A stretch of DNA of 64,000 nucleotides from Segetibacter sp. 3557_3. GTDB lineage: Bacteria > Bacteroidota > Bacteroidia > Chitinophagales > Chitinophagaceae. The notes under the pieces were generated by a model. The model was given only the letters and a program-made list of their open reading frames with translations. It ran no database searches and had not been told where the DNA came from. The DNA lies in contig NZ_SMSK01000015.1 of NCBI RefSeq assembly GCF_004354985.1, forward strand, positions 1 through 64,000, in the 5' to 3' direction. A program made the position numbers and the translations under genes. Positions 44,956-54,606 of this stretch are shown in pieces; the first letter of the stretch is position 1, and each line of letters starts with the position of its first letter.

Positions 44956-45699
44956 ATGGACATGCTTCAGCAACTGCTAGTGGACATCGAGCTCCATTCC
45001 GTTGAAGGACTCAGGCATTGTTTTGTAAATGGTGTTGATCCAAACGAGTCATACAACAACCACCCACTCGTTTTCGAACTGGTTAGCGAATACACCAGGT
45101 CGCCCCGATTTAAGGAATGCATGAAAGTTTTTGTTGATTACGGGTTAAGGCTTGACGACCCTGCTCTATTAGCAGTCTTGCTTGATGACGAACAAATGCT
45201 CGAAAAATCATTGTCAACAAACCCTGCTGCAATTTACAACACCTATGATTTACGTTGTGCCTATACACCCTTACTCGAAGCTTCTCTCCTGCACATTGCG
45301 GCCGAATACAACCACCTGTCTTGCGCTAAATTGCTTGTGCAAGAGGGAGTAAATGTTAATGTCAGGGCGGGAGTTGACCAATACGGCTTCGGTGGACAAA
45401 CACCGATCTTTCATACGGTAAATCAAAATGGCAATCAGTCGAAGGATGTCATGGAGTTTCTGATTGCCCAAGGGGCCAACCTCGAAATAACGGTAAAAGG
45501 TTTGATCTGGGGGGAAGGTTATGAATGGGAAACGTTGATCGCGGCTGTAAACCCGATCAGCTATGCAATGATGGGTCTGCTGCCCCAAATGCATAGAAGT
45601 GAAGTAGTAATTGCCGGCGTGGTGTCAACGCTGTTGAAAGCGGCTTACCAGCTTGATTATACCTCTAAAAATGTACCGTGTGCTTACCTGCGAAGATGA
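44956..45699 (+). CDS. Ankyrin-repeat protein
   Basis: The 247-residue protein consists of ankyrin-like helical repeats. The clearest repeat is ASLLHIAAEYNHLSCAKLLV followed by QEGVNVNVRAG, and the next is QTPIFHTVNQN followed by DVMEFLIAQGANLEI. Earlier, weaker repeats include VEGLRHCFVNGVDPNE and FVDYGLRLDDPALLAVLLDD. No signal peptide is seen, so it is probably cytoplasmic. Bacterial ankyrin proteins bind other proteins; the partner here is unknown. It is a single gene with no operon neighbours. Confidence 0.85.
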   Translation: MDMLQQLLVDIELHSVEGLRHCFVNGVDPNESYNNHPLVFELVSEYTRSPRFKECMKVFVDYGLRLDDPALLAVLLDDEQMLEKSLSTNPAAIYNTYDLRCAYTPLLEASLLHIAAEYNHLSCAKLLVQEGVNVNVRAGVDQYGFGGQTPIFHTVNQNGNQSKDVMEFLIAQGANLEITVKGLIWGEGYEWETLIAAVNPISYAMMGLLPQMHRSEVVIAGVVSTLLKAAYQLDYTSKNVPCAYLRR

Positions 45700-45902
45700 A
45701 TAAAGCAGGGAACAAACACTAAAGTTTAGCTAATGGCTCAATCATCAAACATTTCCAGGAAAACAGGTGACATGCCGTTAATGCTGTTTATAGGTTGCAG
45801 TAGATCGCTCAACCCACTTCATACCAACAAGTATAGAAAAACCTGGAAATAAGGTGCAACAGCAAGCCGGATGTTGCATGCCCTACGTCGAATACAGCCA
45901 TC

Positions 45903-48320
45903 CTAAAACTTGTATCCGTAACCCATCCGAAATACCTGCGTTTCGTAATAGTCAACAGTCTCATAGCGGAAGCCAGTACCCGTAATTTCCTTCTTTATGT
46001 TAAGCGTATTCAAGATATCCGTACCGTTAAAAAACAACTCCCCTCTACCCTTTTGTACCTGCTTTTTTACTCCGATGTCAACAGATGTTCGCGCGCCAAT
46101 TTTACCCTGCGGTATGATGTCGGGTGCCAGGTAGATTGCGGTAACCTGTAGCTCCACCTGCTTAGAAAAATGGAACATCCCATTGACTTTTATGTTTCCC
46201 GAAGTTGCGAGGTCCCGCCCGGATGAATAAACTATAGGAACCGGGTACTTGTTGGTAACTGAAAAAGCGTTTATGGTATTCCGGTAAACATTGCTGCTGA
46301 TGTTATAGGAAAACACCGGTGACAACTGTTGCTGGAGCACCAGCTCCAAACCGGTATTGTAACTGCGTCCGGCATTTTGAAACACGTTGTAAAGGATGGT
46401 ACTTCCGGGTACTTGGGTTGCAATCCGGGTTATGGTACCGTTGGTCATCCGGTGATACACGGCTGCATAGAAGGTGCCTTTGCTTCTACCCCTTTTGTAT
46501 CCGAGTTCAATGCTGTTGGTAAACTGCGGACGCAATGCAGGATTTCCGACCTTCAGTAGCTCTGGTTCATCATACTTCGGGAATATCCGAATGTCCACTT
46601 CATTTGGCCGATCGACCCGCCTGTTGAAGAAAACCGAAAATTTGTTATTGTCATTAATCTTATATGCAAATCGAAGGTTTGGAAACGGTTGGTTGTAAGT
46701 GTAACCATCACTTTTGTAAGTGTTATGATTTGGGTTTACTTCATAATCTACCCTCACGTGTTCAAGCCTCAGACCTGCTTCCACTTCGATCTTTTTACTT
46801 TCATAAATGTAGTTGCCATACAAGGCCGGGATAGTTTCCTTGTAGTTGGCATAGCCACCGGCACTACTGTCAATTGGTGAGTTGATCCCCGGGTAGAATT
46901 GCATATTGATCGGGATCGTCCGGTATCGAAGCTTCATACCGGCTTCAAGCCGTCCATGCTTTAACGGCCTTTGATAGTCTAGCGCAAAATCATTCACATG
47001 TTCGTCTGAAAGCAGCTTAAATGCATCTTCCCCGGTAAACAACGGCAATATGTTTGTAAAAAAATATTTCTCATCTTCCCGGTGCCAGGTGTAATTATAA
47101 TTCGCATTTAGCAGATGCCCCGGTCGGCTGAATTTATGCTGGTAGGCGGCCGATGCAGTAGCCGTATACTTGACCTCATCTTCCACGAAAAGCCATAGGC
47201 GGTTGCGCTTCGTAAGATCATTGTTGAAATACGGAATATCCCCATGGTCAATGATCTTTTCTCGGTTAAAAAGCCCGGAGATACTCAAAGTATTTTGATT
47301 ATTGATCGTATAGTCAAATCCTGTTTTAACAGTTGCGTAGCTGGTGTTTCGATTTCGCTTTACCTGCTGTTGGATGATCTCTCCAGTATCGTAAAAACGG
47401 GTGGTAAATTCGTTTCGGTTGAGCGTCTCCGTGTAGAGCCAGTCTGCATTGACAAAGGTGTTCACCTTGTTTTTACGGTAGTTTAGCAGTACGGAAGGGT
47501 TTATTTTTGGTGTTCCCTGGTATTGTGGTCTAACGTCAGGCAGGTTTGCACGTTTTTGCCAAAGAGCTCCTAGTCCGGTGGTAAGTGCAAGCTTACCGTT
47601 TAAGCCCTGCTGCTTATTGGTCTTGTAGATGATGTTAATGATCCCTGCGTTGCCATTGGCATCGTACCTGGCAGAAGGATTGTTGATGATTTCAATTTTT
47701 TCAATTGCAGAAGCAGGAATATTGTCCAGGCCTTCCTGGCCGCCAAAACCTGTAAGCGCTGTCTGCTTCCCATCGATTAACACTGAAACTTTATCACTGC
47801 CGCGAAGTTGAAGTTTTCCATCCTGCGAAATGGTTACACCAGGCAAATTATTCATCGCCTGCAATACCGAACCACCAGCCTGGCTGATGTTGCCAGCTAT
47901 GGAAAATGTTTTTTTATCCATTTTGTCCGACACCCCGCTTTGTTGGGTTGCCTTAACCATCACAGAGTCTAAACGGCCGGGGGTTTTAACCAGGTAGATT
48001 TCGCCAAGGTCCAGAAAAGCGCTAAGGGTTCCCACGAGGACAGCCTGCTTTTTAGCTTCGAAGCCAACATAAGTGAGCTCCAGGATATAGTTTCCGCTGT
48101 TCACATTTCCAAACGAGAATATTCCCTTCTCATTGCTTATCGTCCCAAGAACGAAAGTGCTGTCGGCTGCTTGTTTGAGCACGACATTTACATATGCCAA
48201 CACCGTTTTTGACTCATCTTTAACCGTACCGGAAACTGTTACTTTGGAAAACTGGGAATAAATATCGACCGGAGAAAATAATAGGATAGCAACGAATGTG
48301 CTGAAAATAAAATGGGTCAT
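45903..48320 (-). CDS. TonB-dependent-receptor-like outer-membrane beta-barrel protein
   Basis: From the ATG at 48320 the protein has a signal peptide (FIFSTFVAILLFSPVDIYS), then a carboxypeptidase-regulatory-like domain (VTVSGTVKDESKTVLAYVNV to YVGFEAKKQAVL). A plug follows with VLQAMNNLPGVTISQDGKLQ, LRGSDKVSVLIDGKQTAL and ASAIEKIEIINNPSARYDAN, continuing GNAGIINIIYK. The barrel ends in MGYGYKF. This is the type that occurs singly rather than with a SusD, including siderophore- or peptide-type receptors. The cargo is unknown. The frame extends to 48386, but only the second ATG yields a proper signal peptide. Confidence 0.9.
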   Translation of the reverse strand: MTHFIFSTFVAILLFSPVDIYSQFSKVTVSGTVKDESKTVLAYVNVVLKQAADSTFVLGTISNEKGIFSFGNVNSGNYILELTYVGFEAKKQAVLVGTLSAFLDLGEIYLVKTPGRLDSVMVKATQQSGVSDKMDKKTFSIAGNISQAGGSVLQAMNNLPGVTISQDGKLQLRGSDKVSVLIDGKQTALTGFGGQEGLDNIPASAIEKIEIINNPSARYDANGNAGIINIIYKTNKQQGLNGKLALTTGLGALWQKRANLPDVRPQYQGTPKINPSVLLNYRKNKVNTFVNADWLYTETLNRNEFTTRFYDTGEIIQQQVKRNRNTSYATVKTGFDYTINNQNTLSISGLFNREKIIDHGDIPYFNNDLTKRNRLWLFVEDEVKYTATASAAYQHKFSRPGHLLNANYNYTWHREDEKYFFTNILPLFTGEDAFKLLSDEHVNDFALDYQRPLKHGRLEAGMKLRYRTIPINMQFYPGINSPIDSSAGGYANYKETIPALYGNYIYESKKIEVEAGLRLEHVRVDYEVNPNHNTYKSDGYTYNQPFPNLRFAYKINDNNKFSVFFNRRVDRPNEVDIRIFPKYDEPELLKVGNPALRPQFTNSIELGYKRGRSKGTFYAAVYHRMTNGTITRIATQVPGSTILYNVFQNAGRSYNTGLELVLQQQLSPVFSYNISSNVYRNTINAFSVTNKYPVPIVYSSGRDLATSGNIKVNGMFHFSKQVELQVTAIYLAPDIIPQGKIGARTSVDIGVKKQVQKGRGELFFNGTDILNTLNIKKEITGTGFRYETVDYYETQVFRMGYGYKF

Positions 48321-48386
48321 AACAATATAATACACTAAAATAGCACTAATCGTCTCGTTCGAAACCAACATTCTGTTATAAAGCAA

Positions 48387-48685
48387 TTACATAGTAATTT
48401 AACCACTTCATAATTAGCGGGCAAGTCAGATACAGACTTTGGCCCGGAACATGGTAAGTTTGCTGGATCGCCGGCTTTTCACTTCCGCCCCGGAATAAAA
48501 GCTGCCAAAAGGTTTGCCGTACAAGTGAGTGACACAACAATGCTAAATCCTTGTACTTCGGCTAAGTACAAAAACTCCTGTGCAAGCACATCATCGGGGG
48601 ACGACATGCGACTTCCATCGAGTCGCCTTAAACAAGTAATGTATTCAATGCCCAACGGTAGCAGAGGGGTAGTGCGAATATCCGC
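48387..48685. other. Intergenic region, nothing recognised
   Basis: About 300 bases between two minus-strand genes show no supported frame. They include the receptor leader. Confidence 0.4.
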
Positions 48686-49393
48686 CTAATTTAAGTTTAA
48701 GCCCACCGTAAATCCTGTCCACAATTTTGACTGATAGAGCCATTGCCGTCGATATTGATCAGCCAGGTGATCAATGCCGACAGCAAGACCAAAAGTAAGG
48801 TTACCTATACCAATCAAACTCGCAAGCCCTTTTGTGATAACCAACCCATCGTATTCAGGAGCTTGAGGATCTCGCGTAACAAAGGGGTTGATTGCAGTGG
48901 AACCGAGCCCACCAAAAAAACCGAGGCTGTATGCAAAATGCGCTATCCTCCTGTCATACATACCCACGGGGTTTCTTTCATAAGAAAATACAGAAAGGTC
49001 CCTCCGGTGACCAATATAACCGGCAGCATTAAAGTTTGTGTTTAGCTGGCCGGGAAAACCGGATCTGGACGGACGATATTTGAAAACGATACTGATCACG
49101 TCGAGGTCAAGGCTTTTTTGACTAAAAATCGTAGTGCGCTTTGCTGCATTTTGAATAGAAGGAAAGATCATCGCCGGCATAGTATCATTTACTTTTATTA
49201 TCCCATTACTACTCCGCGACACCGGCTGGAAATTGATGGATGTTTCACCAACAGAAGCATAATAACGTTGCTTGCCTTTCTCCGTGATCTTATACAATCC
49301 CCCCTTCAAACGATAATCGGAAGTTTCCTTTACGGCGCTACAAGAAGTCAACATTATTAGGGTAAATAACAGGATTGCGGCAGCTACATTCAT
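48686..49393 (-). CDS. Lipoprotein of unknown function
   Basis: The 235-residue protein has a lipoprotein signal with LTSC lipobox (Cys about 18), followed by a region with short beta strands (LKGGLYKITEKGKQRYYAS). A C-terminal part has Gly-rich hydrophobic stretches (AHFAYSLGFFGGLGSTAINP, GLASLIGIGNLTFGLAVGID) that could be barrel strands or membrane hairpins, ending WTGFTVGLNLN. The last strand is aromatic-poor. I do not recognise the family; the layout fits small surface-associated proteins of Bacteroidota. It is divergent from ppk1. Confidence 0.75.
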   Translation of the reverse strand: MNVAAAILLFTLIMLTSCSAVKETSDYRLKGGLYKITEKGKQRYYASVGETSINFQPVSRSSNGIIKVNDTMPAMIFPSIQNAAKRTTIFSQKSLDLDVISIVFKYRPSRSGFPGQLNTNFNAAGYIGHRRDLSVFSYERNPVGMYDRRIAHFAYSLGFFGGLGSTAINPFVTRDPQAPEYDGLVITKGLASLIGIGNLTFGLAVGIDHLADQYRRQWLYQSKLWTGFTVGLNLN

Positions 49394-49580
49394 AAGAAAT
49401 TTGAGCTTTGATGTTTATATTTAAACAGCTGGGTACAACAATTGAAAGGATGAACTTATTGGCTGACTTTGTACAACAAAGGTTCTATAGTCACTCACCA
49501 GTGGACGTTTGGATTACAAAGTACAAAAGTTAACATTCACAGTTGGCTGGCTTCTATATTTTTGAACCATAACCCTTCTC

Positions 49581-51668
49581 ATGAACAAATTAAAAATCAT
49601 TGCGCGAGATATCAGCTGGCTAAGTTTTAACGCCAGGGTGTTGCAGGAGGCCAACGACCCCAAAGTTCCGCTAAGGGAAAGGATCCGGTTTCTGGGTATC
49701 TTCTCAAATAACCTCGATGAATTTTTCAGGGTTCGCGTAGCTACGTTAAACCGGATGATGCAGCTGGGCGGCAAGAAGAACATGCACCTTGAAAAAAATC
49801 CCCAACAGATTTTAGATGATATACAGCTGACCGTACTGCAGCAGCAAAACGAATTCCACCGGATATGGGATGGCATTATGGAAGAGCTGAAAGGTGAAAA
49901 GATTTACCTGGTGAACGAAAATGAATTGAATTTCGAACAACAGCAATTTGTAAAAAATTATTTCGATGAAGAGGTAAGAAGCAATGTTATTCCACTGCTG
50001 GTCGAAAGCATTCCACAGTTTCCGTACCTGCGCGAAAAATCATTGTATCTCGGGGTGGTTATGCGCAGGAAAGATACGGCATACGATAAAAAATTTGCGC
50101 TAATCGAAATCCCTTCAAAAACATTGGGGCGGTTTACCCTGCTTCCATCACAACCCGGCGAACACCACATTATGCTATTGGAAGATGTCATTCGTTTTAA
50201 CCTGCCGGAAATCTTCTCTTACTTTAGTTATGACCATTTTACTTCAAACGTTTTTAAAGTAACAAAAGATGCGGAAATGGATATTGATAACGACATTTCC
50301 ACTTCGTTGATACAAAAAATAGAAAAAGGATTAAAGAACAGGCGAAAAGGCAAAACCGTTCGATTTGTTTACGACAAAGACATGGATGCGAGCCTCGTGG
50401 AATACCTAACCAGGAAGCTAAATCTATCAAGAAAAGACAATATTATACCAGGGGGACGTATTCACAACTACCGGCACTTTATGGACTTTCCGGATGTATT
50501 TCAAAATAAGAGTGAAAGACTAAAGCCGTTTACCCACCCTTCTTTTTTAAACACCCATATGGTTACGGACGTGATCATGGAGAAAGATGTCATGTTGCAT
50601 TTTCCCTATCATTCTTTTAATCCCATCATCGATCTTTTACGAGAGGCAGCCATGGATCCTGAAGTAACAATGATCAGGATTACAGCTTACCGGCTTGCTT
50701 CAAATTCAAAAATCATTAATGCTCTTATTAATGCGGTACGCAATGGTAAAGAAGTAATTGTTATGCTTGAATTAAAGGCCAGGTTCGACGAAGAAGCTAA
50801 CCTGGAGTGGAAGGAAAGACTGGAGGATGAAGGGGTAAAAGTTCTTGTTGGTGTAGAAAATTTGAAAGTTCATGCAAAGCTTGGAATCATCCGGAAAAAG
50901 AAAGGTGAACGGATCATGCAATATGGATTTATCAGCACGGGTAACTTCAATGAAAAAACAGCCAAGATATATAGTGACCATTGCCTGATGACAAGCAACC
51001 CCAAGGTAATGGCCGATATCAATCGCGTGTTCAGGTACCTTGAAAATCCTAAGCTCGAAAACAATCCGCTGAAAACCTGCCAAACCCTTTTGGTATGTCC
51101 CACCAATATGCGTCGCGAACTAATCGCAATGATTGATAAAGAAATCAGGAATGCAAAAACAAAAAAGAAAGCGGGAATAACGGTAAAGTTAAATTCTTTA
51201 AGCGATGGTTTTTTAATTGAGAAACTTTATGAAGCCGCACAGGCTGGGGTAAATGTAAAAATGATTGTAAGGGGCATTTTTTGTGCATTAACCGAACATG
51301 ATAAATTCAAAAAACCCATTAATGCAATCAGTATTGTTGATGAATATCTTGAACACTCAAGGGTCTTAATATTTAGAAATGATGGCAAACACCGTGTATT
51401 TATTTCGTCTGCGGATTGGATGGTGAGAAACCTTGATCACCGGGTGGAAGTTGCCGTACCTATATTCGATAAGAAAATAAAAAGGGAAATTATTGAATTG
51501 ATCGATATCCAATTACGCGACAATGTAAAAGCCCGTTTGCTCGACAACGAATTATCCAACACGTACGTTGCAGCAAACGGAAATAAAGAAGTAAGATCAC
51601 AGGTAGAAACGTACCATTTTCTTTTTAAAAAGCAGGCAGAGAAGTTGAGGCCCACAACTGTAGAATAA
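49581..51668 (+). CDS. ppk1: Polyphosphate kinase 1
   Basis: The 695-residue enzyme makes inorganic polyphosphate from ATP. The N-terminal domain starts RDISWLSFNARVLQEANDPK and RFLGIFSNNLDEFFRVRVA. The phospholipase-D-like catalytic part has LREAAMDPEVTMIRITAYRL, ELKARFDEEANLEWKERLED, and VHAKLGIIRKK with the phospho-accepting His. It continues with ISTGNFNEKTAKIYSDHCLM, and the second catalytic His lies in NLDHRVEVAVPIFD. Length is typical. Start and motifs are clear. Together with glycogen, trehalose and cyanophycin genes in this window, it adds to a storage-polymer theme. It is a single-gene unit. Confidence 0.96.
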   Translation: MNKLKIIARDISWLSFNARVLQEANDPKVPLRERIRFLGIFSNNLDEFFRVRVATLNRMMQLGGKKNMHLEKNPQQILDDIQLTVLQQQNEFHRIWDGIMEELKGEKIYLVNENELNFEQQQFVKNYFDEEVRSNVIPLLVESIPQFPYLREKSLYLGVVMRRKDTAYDKKFALIEIPSKTLGRFTLLPSQPGEHHIMLLEDVIRFNLPEIFSYFSYDHFTSNVFKVTKDAEMDIDNDISTSLIQKIEKGLKNRRKGKTVRFVYDKDMDASLVEYLTRKLNLSRKDNIIPGGRIHNYRHFMDFPDVFQNKSERLKPFTHPSFLNTHMVTDVIMEKDVMLHFPYHSFNPIIDLLREAAMDPEVTMIRITAYRLASNSKIINALINAVRNGKEVIVMLELKARFDEEANLEWKERLEDEGVKVLVGVENLKVHAKLGIIRKKKGERIMQYGFISTGNFNEKTAKIYSDHCLMTSNPKVMADINRVFRYLENPKLENNPLKTCQTLLVCPTNMRRELIAMIDKEIRNAKTKKKAGITVKLNSLSDGFLIEKLYEAAQAGVNVKMIVRGIFCALTEHDKFKKPINAISIVDEYLEHSRVLIFRNDGKHRVFISSADWMVRNLDHRVEVAVPIFDKKIKREIIELIDIQLRDNVKARLLDNELSNTYVAANGNKEVRSQVETYHFLFKKQAEKLRPTTVE

Positions 51669-51737
51669 CCAACTGCTACGGCAAAAAAAGCTCCGAGTTA
51701 ACCATACATAGCTCGTAAACAGAGGGAATTGTTTGGG

Positions 51738-51800
51738 CGTGCCCCCGCCCAAAAGCGGGGTCGGGCTTTTCGTTCCAAGCCCGGGCGCTTTTGGGGCTTA
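51738..51800. repeat. GC-rich inverted repeat, possible terminator or dispersed element
   Basis: Two nested hairpins are visible. CCCCGC and GCGGGG flank CCAAAA. A larger imperfect one pairs AAAAGCG...CGGGCTT with AAGCCCG...CGCTTTT around TTCGTTCC. The GC content is far above the surroundings. I recall similar elements dispersed in Chitinophagaceae and relatives, but no second copy is in this window. It follows ppk1 by about 70 bases and could act as its terminator. Confidence 0.6.
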
Positions 51801-52023
51801 CGCGCTGCCTGGCATCAATCATATCTTTTTTCCCCGGGGCTTTCCACTTCAATCCCTCACGCATTGGTGCGCACCAACAGGTTTACGAATATAATCACGA
51901 TATGCACGATTGGCGCCAAAACCCCATACCAATTTGGATGTAAGCGGCCAGGTACATAATGATATTGATAAATCGATAGATTCCTGGTTTATGCACTTGC
52001 GCAACCGGAAGGTTGCGCTTATA

Positions 52024-52054
52024 TTTGCAACCGAAGAGTTGCTAATCAACTTTG
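52024..52054 (+). promoter_or_regulatory. Bacteroidota-type promoter of the ArsR/SRPBCC pair
   Basis: TTTG at 52024-52027 is followed 19 bases later by CAACTTTG at 52047-52054, one mismatch from the TAnnTTTG -7 box. Transcription would start only a few bases before the ATG at 52062, giving a very short leader. Confidence 0.5.
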
Positions 52055-52061
52055 TACTACC

Positions 52062-52382
52062 ATGAGAAGAGATGTGTTCCAGGCGATAGCCGACCCTACC
52101 AGGCGGGCTATTTTGAGTTTGATCGCGCTGCAGGCCATGACGCCAAATGCTGTAGCTGAACATTTCGACAGTAGCAGGCAAGCCGTTTCCAAACACATGA
52201 AGATACTCACGGAGTGCCAGCTCATACGGCAGGAACAATCCGGCCGCGAAATCTATTATCACTTTAATGCCCAAAAGATGAAAGAAGTTGATGCCTGGCT
52301 CACACAATTTCGCATCATGTGGGAAGACAGGTTTAGTCGTTTGGATGAGGTCTTAAAAAACTCGAAAAACAATAAATCATGA
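52062..52382 (+). CDS. ArsR-family winged-helix regulator
   Basis: The 106-residue protein opens [20 protein letters not shown], the ArsR/SmtB-type start. The recognition helix reads [20 protein letters not shown], followed by a beta wing ([16 protein letters not shown]). There is no metal-binding Cys motif, so it is not a metal sensor of the classic type. It overlaps the downstream SRPBCC gene by four bases (ATGA), a very common pairing in which the regulator controls its AHSA1-like partner. A matching promoter lies directly upstream. The ligand is unknown. Confidence 0.93.
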   Translation: MRRDVFQAIADPTRRAILSLIALQAMTPNAVAEHFDSSRQAVSKHMKILTECQLIRQEQSGREIYYHFNAQKMKEVDAWLTQFRIMWEDRFSRLDEVLKNSKNNKS

Positions 52383-52888
52383 CAACTATCAAGCAAACTG
52401 AAATCACCAAAGATTTAGGTGAAAAAAAACTTACGATCATTAGGGAATTCAATGCACCGGTTGAAGACGTTTGGAATGCATGGACGGATAGCAGTATACT
52501 GGATTTATGGTGGGCACCAAAGCCATGGAAAGCCATTACAAAAAAGATGGATTTTCGAGAAGGTGGATTTTGGTTGTATTGCATGGAAGGGCCCGATGGA
52601 ACACAAACCTGGGCACGTGAAGACTATGAAACCATCAATCCTCATCAAGGCTTTACCGCGTACGACGCCTTCTGCGATGAGGACGGCAACATAGATGAAA
52701 CATTTCCGCGTATGCATTGGACCAACACCTTTGTTGAAACAGGCTCAGGAACAACAGTCCAAGTAGTAATTACCTTATCAAGTGAGGAGGACCTGGCGAA
52801 GATCTTAGAAATGGGCTTTGAGGAAGGCTTTACATCTGCACACAGCAACCTTGATGAAGTGCTTGCAAGCCAGACGATGAATAGTTAA
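52379..52888 (+). CDS. SRPBCC (AHSA1-like) domain protein
   Basis: The 169-residue protein begins with [20 protein letters not shown] and [20 protein letters not shown], the standard AHSA1/START-like opening. It continues [13 protein letters not shown] and ends with the long C-terminal helix [20 protein letters not shown], which closes the hydrophobic pocket. Such proteins bind hydrophobic ligands; the ligand here is not known. It is translationally coupled to the ArsR-type regulator, and a 10-bp-stem terminator follows 36 bases after its stop. Confidence 0.92.
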   Translation: MTTIKQTEITKDLGEKKLTIIREFNAPVEDVWNAWTDSSILDLWWAPKPWKAITKKMDFREGGFWLYCMEGPDGTQTWAREDYETINPHQGFTAYDAFCDEDGNIDETFPRMHWTNTFVETGSGTTVQVVITLSSEEDLAKILEMGFEEGFTSAHSNLDEVLASQTMNS

Positions 52889-52924
52889 TGCGGACTTACT
52901 AATCCGTAACCCTGCATGTACGGG

Positions 52925-52960
52925 AAGTAAGGATTATGTAAGTGATCCTTACTTTCTTTG
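52925..52960. terminator. Terminator after the ArsR/SRPBCC pair
   Basis: AAGTAAGGAT (52925-52934) pairs perfectly with ATCCTTACTT (52945-52954) over 10 bp. A T-rich stretch follows on the plus strand. The convergent fucosyltransferase ends 26 bases further on. Confidence 0.7.
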
Positions 52961-52985
52961 TTCGTTCATGTGGGGCGTGCAATGC

Positions 52986-53831
52986 TTAGATCCATTCCCA
53001 AGCAAGCCGCTCAGCAATGCCAAGGGGATGGTATTTCTGCAACGGAACGCCGCACCAATACTTAGGGGCAACAACCTGTTTTACTTTCGTATTCAAAAAA
53101 GCCCCCCACCACGAAAACGAGCTGTTGGAAATAACGAGGTAGTCAGCGTTCATGATCAATTGTAAATCTACCACGAATGCATTTTGCAGGTATTTCACCT
53201 CGTGAGGTATGTCTAAAAATTCTTGTTTTACCAAATTGATATCATCGCTGATTACATATATTTTGTAATTGGACTTTATCGATGCAGTAAGATGGTCTAG
53301 CCCTTTGTAGAAGTATTCTTTCGAAAGTGCAACATTGGTTGTATTCAGCTCCTTAAAATAAATGTTGAGGTAATCAGTTCTTCTTACGTGAACCAGGATG
53401 GAAGCATAGCCTTGCTCAAAATGAGCAGCCGGGTTGATCCGGAAAGGTTTTTTAATTTGAAACCTTGCAATTATTTCCTGCTCATACTCGCGGAAGAATG
53501 TTCTTGATTGAAAAAAGCCTTCGTAAAAAGTATCGTCCTCCACCTGGCCTAACAGCTCTCTGGGATCACCGGCGTCGGGGAAAGTAACTGTTTTAAACCG
53601 TTTTTGAAAAGCCCTGAGTATGGCCAATCGTACTTTGTGTCCACCCCTGAATTCAAGTAATTTCAAAAAGCGATTAAACAGTGGTAGCGGTACATCAAAA
53701 TACCGGTCAATTAGAATTTGCTCCTGCGTATCTAAATAAAACGGGGTATTTAGCTTTTTCGCTATGCTATAGGCAAAGGCGTACTGGAATAATTGATTTC
53801 CCAGTCGCCCATTGAGCTTAACACCGATCAT
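52986..53831 (-). CDS. Alpha-1,2-fucosyltransferase-like glycosyltransferase (GT11)
   Basis: The 281-residue protein begins with VKLNGRLGNQLFQYAFAYSI, the GT11 donor-site opening. It carries the HVRRTDYL motif near residue 147 (the 'HxRRxD' of alpha-1,2- and alpha-1,6-fucosyltransferases), then YVISDDINLVKQEF and ISNSSFSWWGAFLN. It transfers fucose or a related deoxy-sugar, probably onto a surface polysaccharide. It is cytoplasmic, as is usual. It follows a DUF268 protein with one base between and a Wzt-type ATPase, so the three form one polysaccharide-modification operon. Confidence 0.92.
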   Translation of the reverse strand: MIGVKLNGRLGNQLFQYAFAYSIAKKLNTPFYLDTQEQILIDRYFDVPLPLFNRFLKLLEFRGGHKVRLAILRAFQKRFKTVTFPDAGDPRELLGQVEDDTFYEGFFQSRTFFREYEQEIIARFQIKKPFRINPAAHFEQGYASILVHVRRTDYLNIYFKELNTTNVALSKEYFYKGLDHLTASIKSNYKIYVISDDINLVKQEFLDIPHEVKYLQNAFVVDLQLIMNADYLVISNSSFSWWGAFLNTKVKQVVAPKYWCGVPLQKYHPLGIAERLAWEWI

Positions 53832-53832
53832 A

Positions 53833-54606
53833 TTAACTCACCTTTTTAAGCCAAAAACATCCGCAGCTCCAATACTGGTTCGCGGCCATTTCAAGAGAAG
53901 CGCCCTTGTGGTAGGATGCGTCGTCGAGCACAATAGAAAAGTCGATCAATTCGAAATTTGTAAAGTACGAGAGCACCTGTTTTGGCTCGTATATTCTATG
54001 TGCGTTATACTGTATTCGTGCCTTACCCACCGGAACAACAATCAACAGGTTCCCGCCTATTGCCGTAACCCTGTTTAACTCCTTAAAAGCTTTGATGTCC
54101 CCTGTCGCATCTAGTGGATCGCCATACCTGCCAAGACCTATATGTTCGACAGTATGCATACAGGATAGCGAGGCAATGCTATTGCTTTCAAATGCTATAT
54201 TCGTCAGGTCGATGGCACCTGTTTTCAGGTTATCCAGGTTGATCTCGGCAGGCCGGTAATCGTAAAATTCGATTGGAATGAATGCTGAAGCAACCGCGTT
54301 GAAATTTACGATTGACGAGATGTCAACGTGTTTTTCGGGCCTTGTTTGTGCCAGTATCCTTGCCGCCCATGCGGGGTGGTATAAGTAATGAGGCTCAAAA
54401 GGCGTTGTAACGGTTGCGTCGTATAAACAGGGTTGGCGGTCCGACCATTTGATGGTAAACCGTCCGGTGTTATCCAATGCCGAAAACTCCCGGTACTGAT
54501 CCTTGAACTTTTTATAGAGGCGCCTACGTTCGAATCGCGAAACGATAGCTGTTTTATAACGGTTCAGGCGAAAGTTTATCTTGGTGCTTAGGTCTTTTAA
54601 CATCAA
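53833..54606 (-). CDS. DUF268 family protein, methyltransferase-like
   Basis: The 257-residue protein shows HVDISSIVNFNAVASAFIPI, YDYRPAEINLDNLKTGAIDL, LSCMHTVEHIGLGRYGDPLD and GGNLLIVVPVGKARIQYNAH. These blocks match DUF268 and resemble a class I methyltransferase fold: an acidic loop after strand 1, then the 'HTVEHIG' region where related enzymes have a catalytic or SAM-contact segment. DUF268 proteins often sit in O-antigen and capsule clusters. Its ATG overlaps the upstream ATPase stop by four bases. The acceptor is unknown. Confidence 0.82.
   Translation of the reverse strand: MMLKDLSTKINFRLNRYKTAIVSRFERRRLYKKFKDQYREFSALDNTGRFTIKWSDRQPCLYDATVTTPFEPHYLYHPAWAARILAQTRPEKHVDISSIVNFNAVASAFIPIEFYDYRPAEINLDNLKTGAIDLTNIAFESNSIASLSCMHTVEHIGLGRYGDPLDATGDIKAFKELNRVTAIGGNLLIVVPVGKARIQYNAHRIYEPKQVLSYFTNFELIDFSIVLDDASYHKGASLEMAANQYWSCGCFWLKKVS

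Larger units (their letters stand above)
51669..52061. other. Region between ppk1 and the ArsR-type gene, with GC-rich inverted repeat
   Basis: No gene is present. It contains the GC-rich inverted repeat at 51738-51800 and the promoter of the ArsR/SRPBCC pair. Confidence 0.5.
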
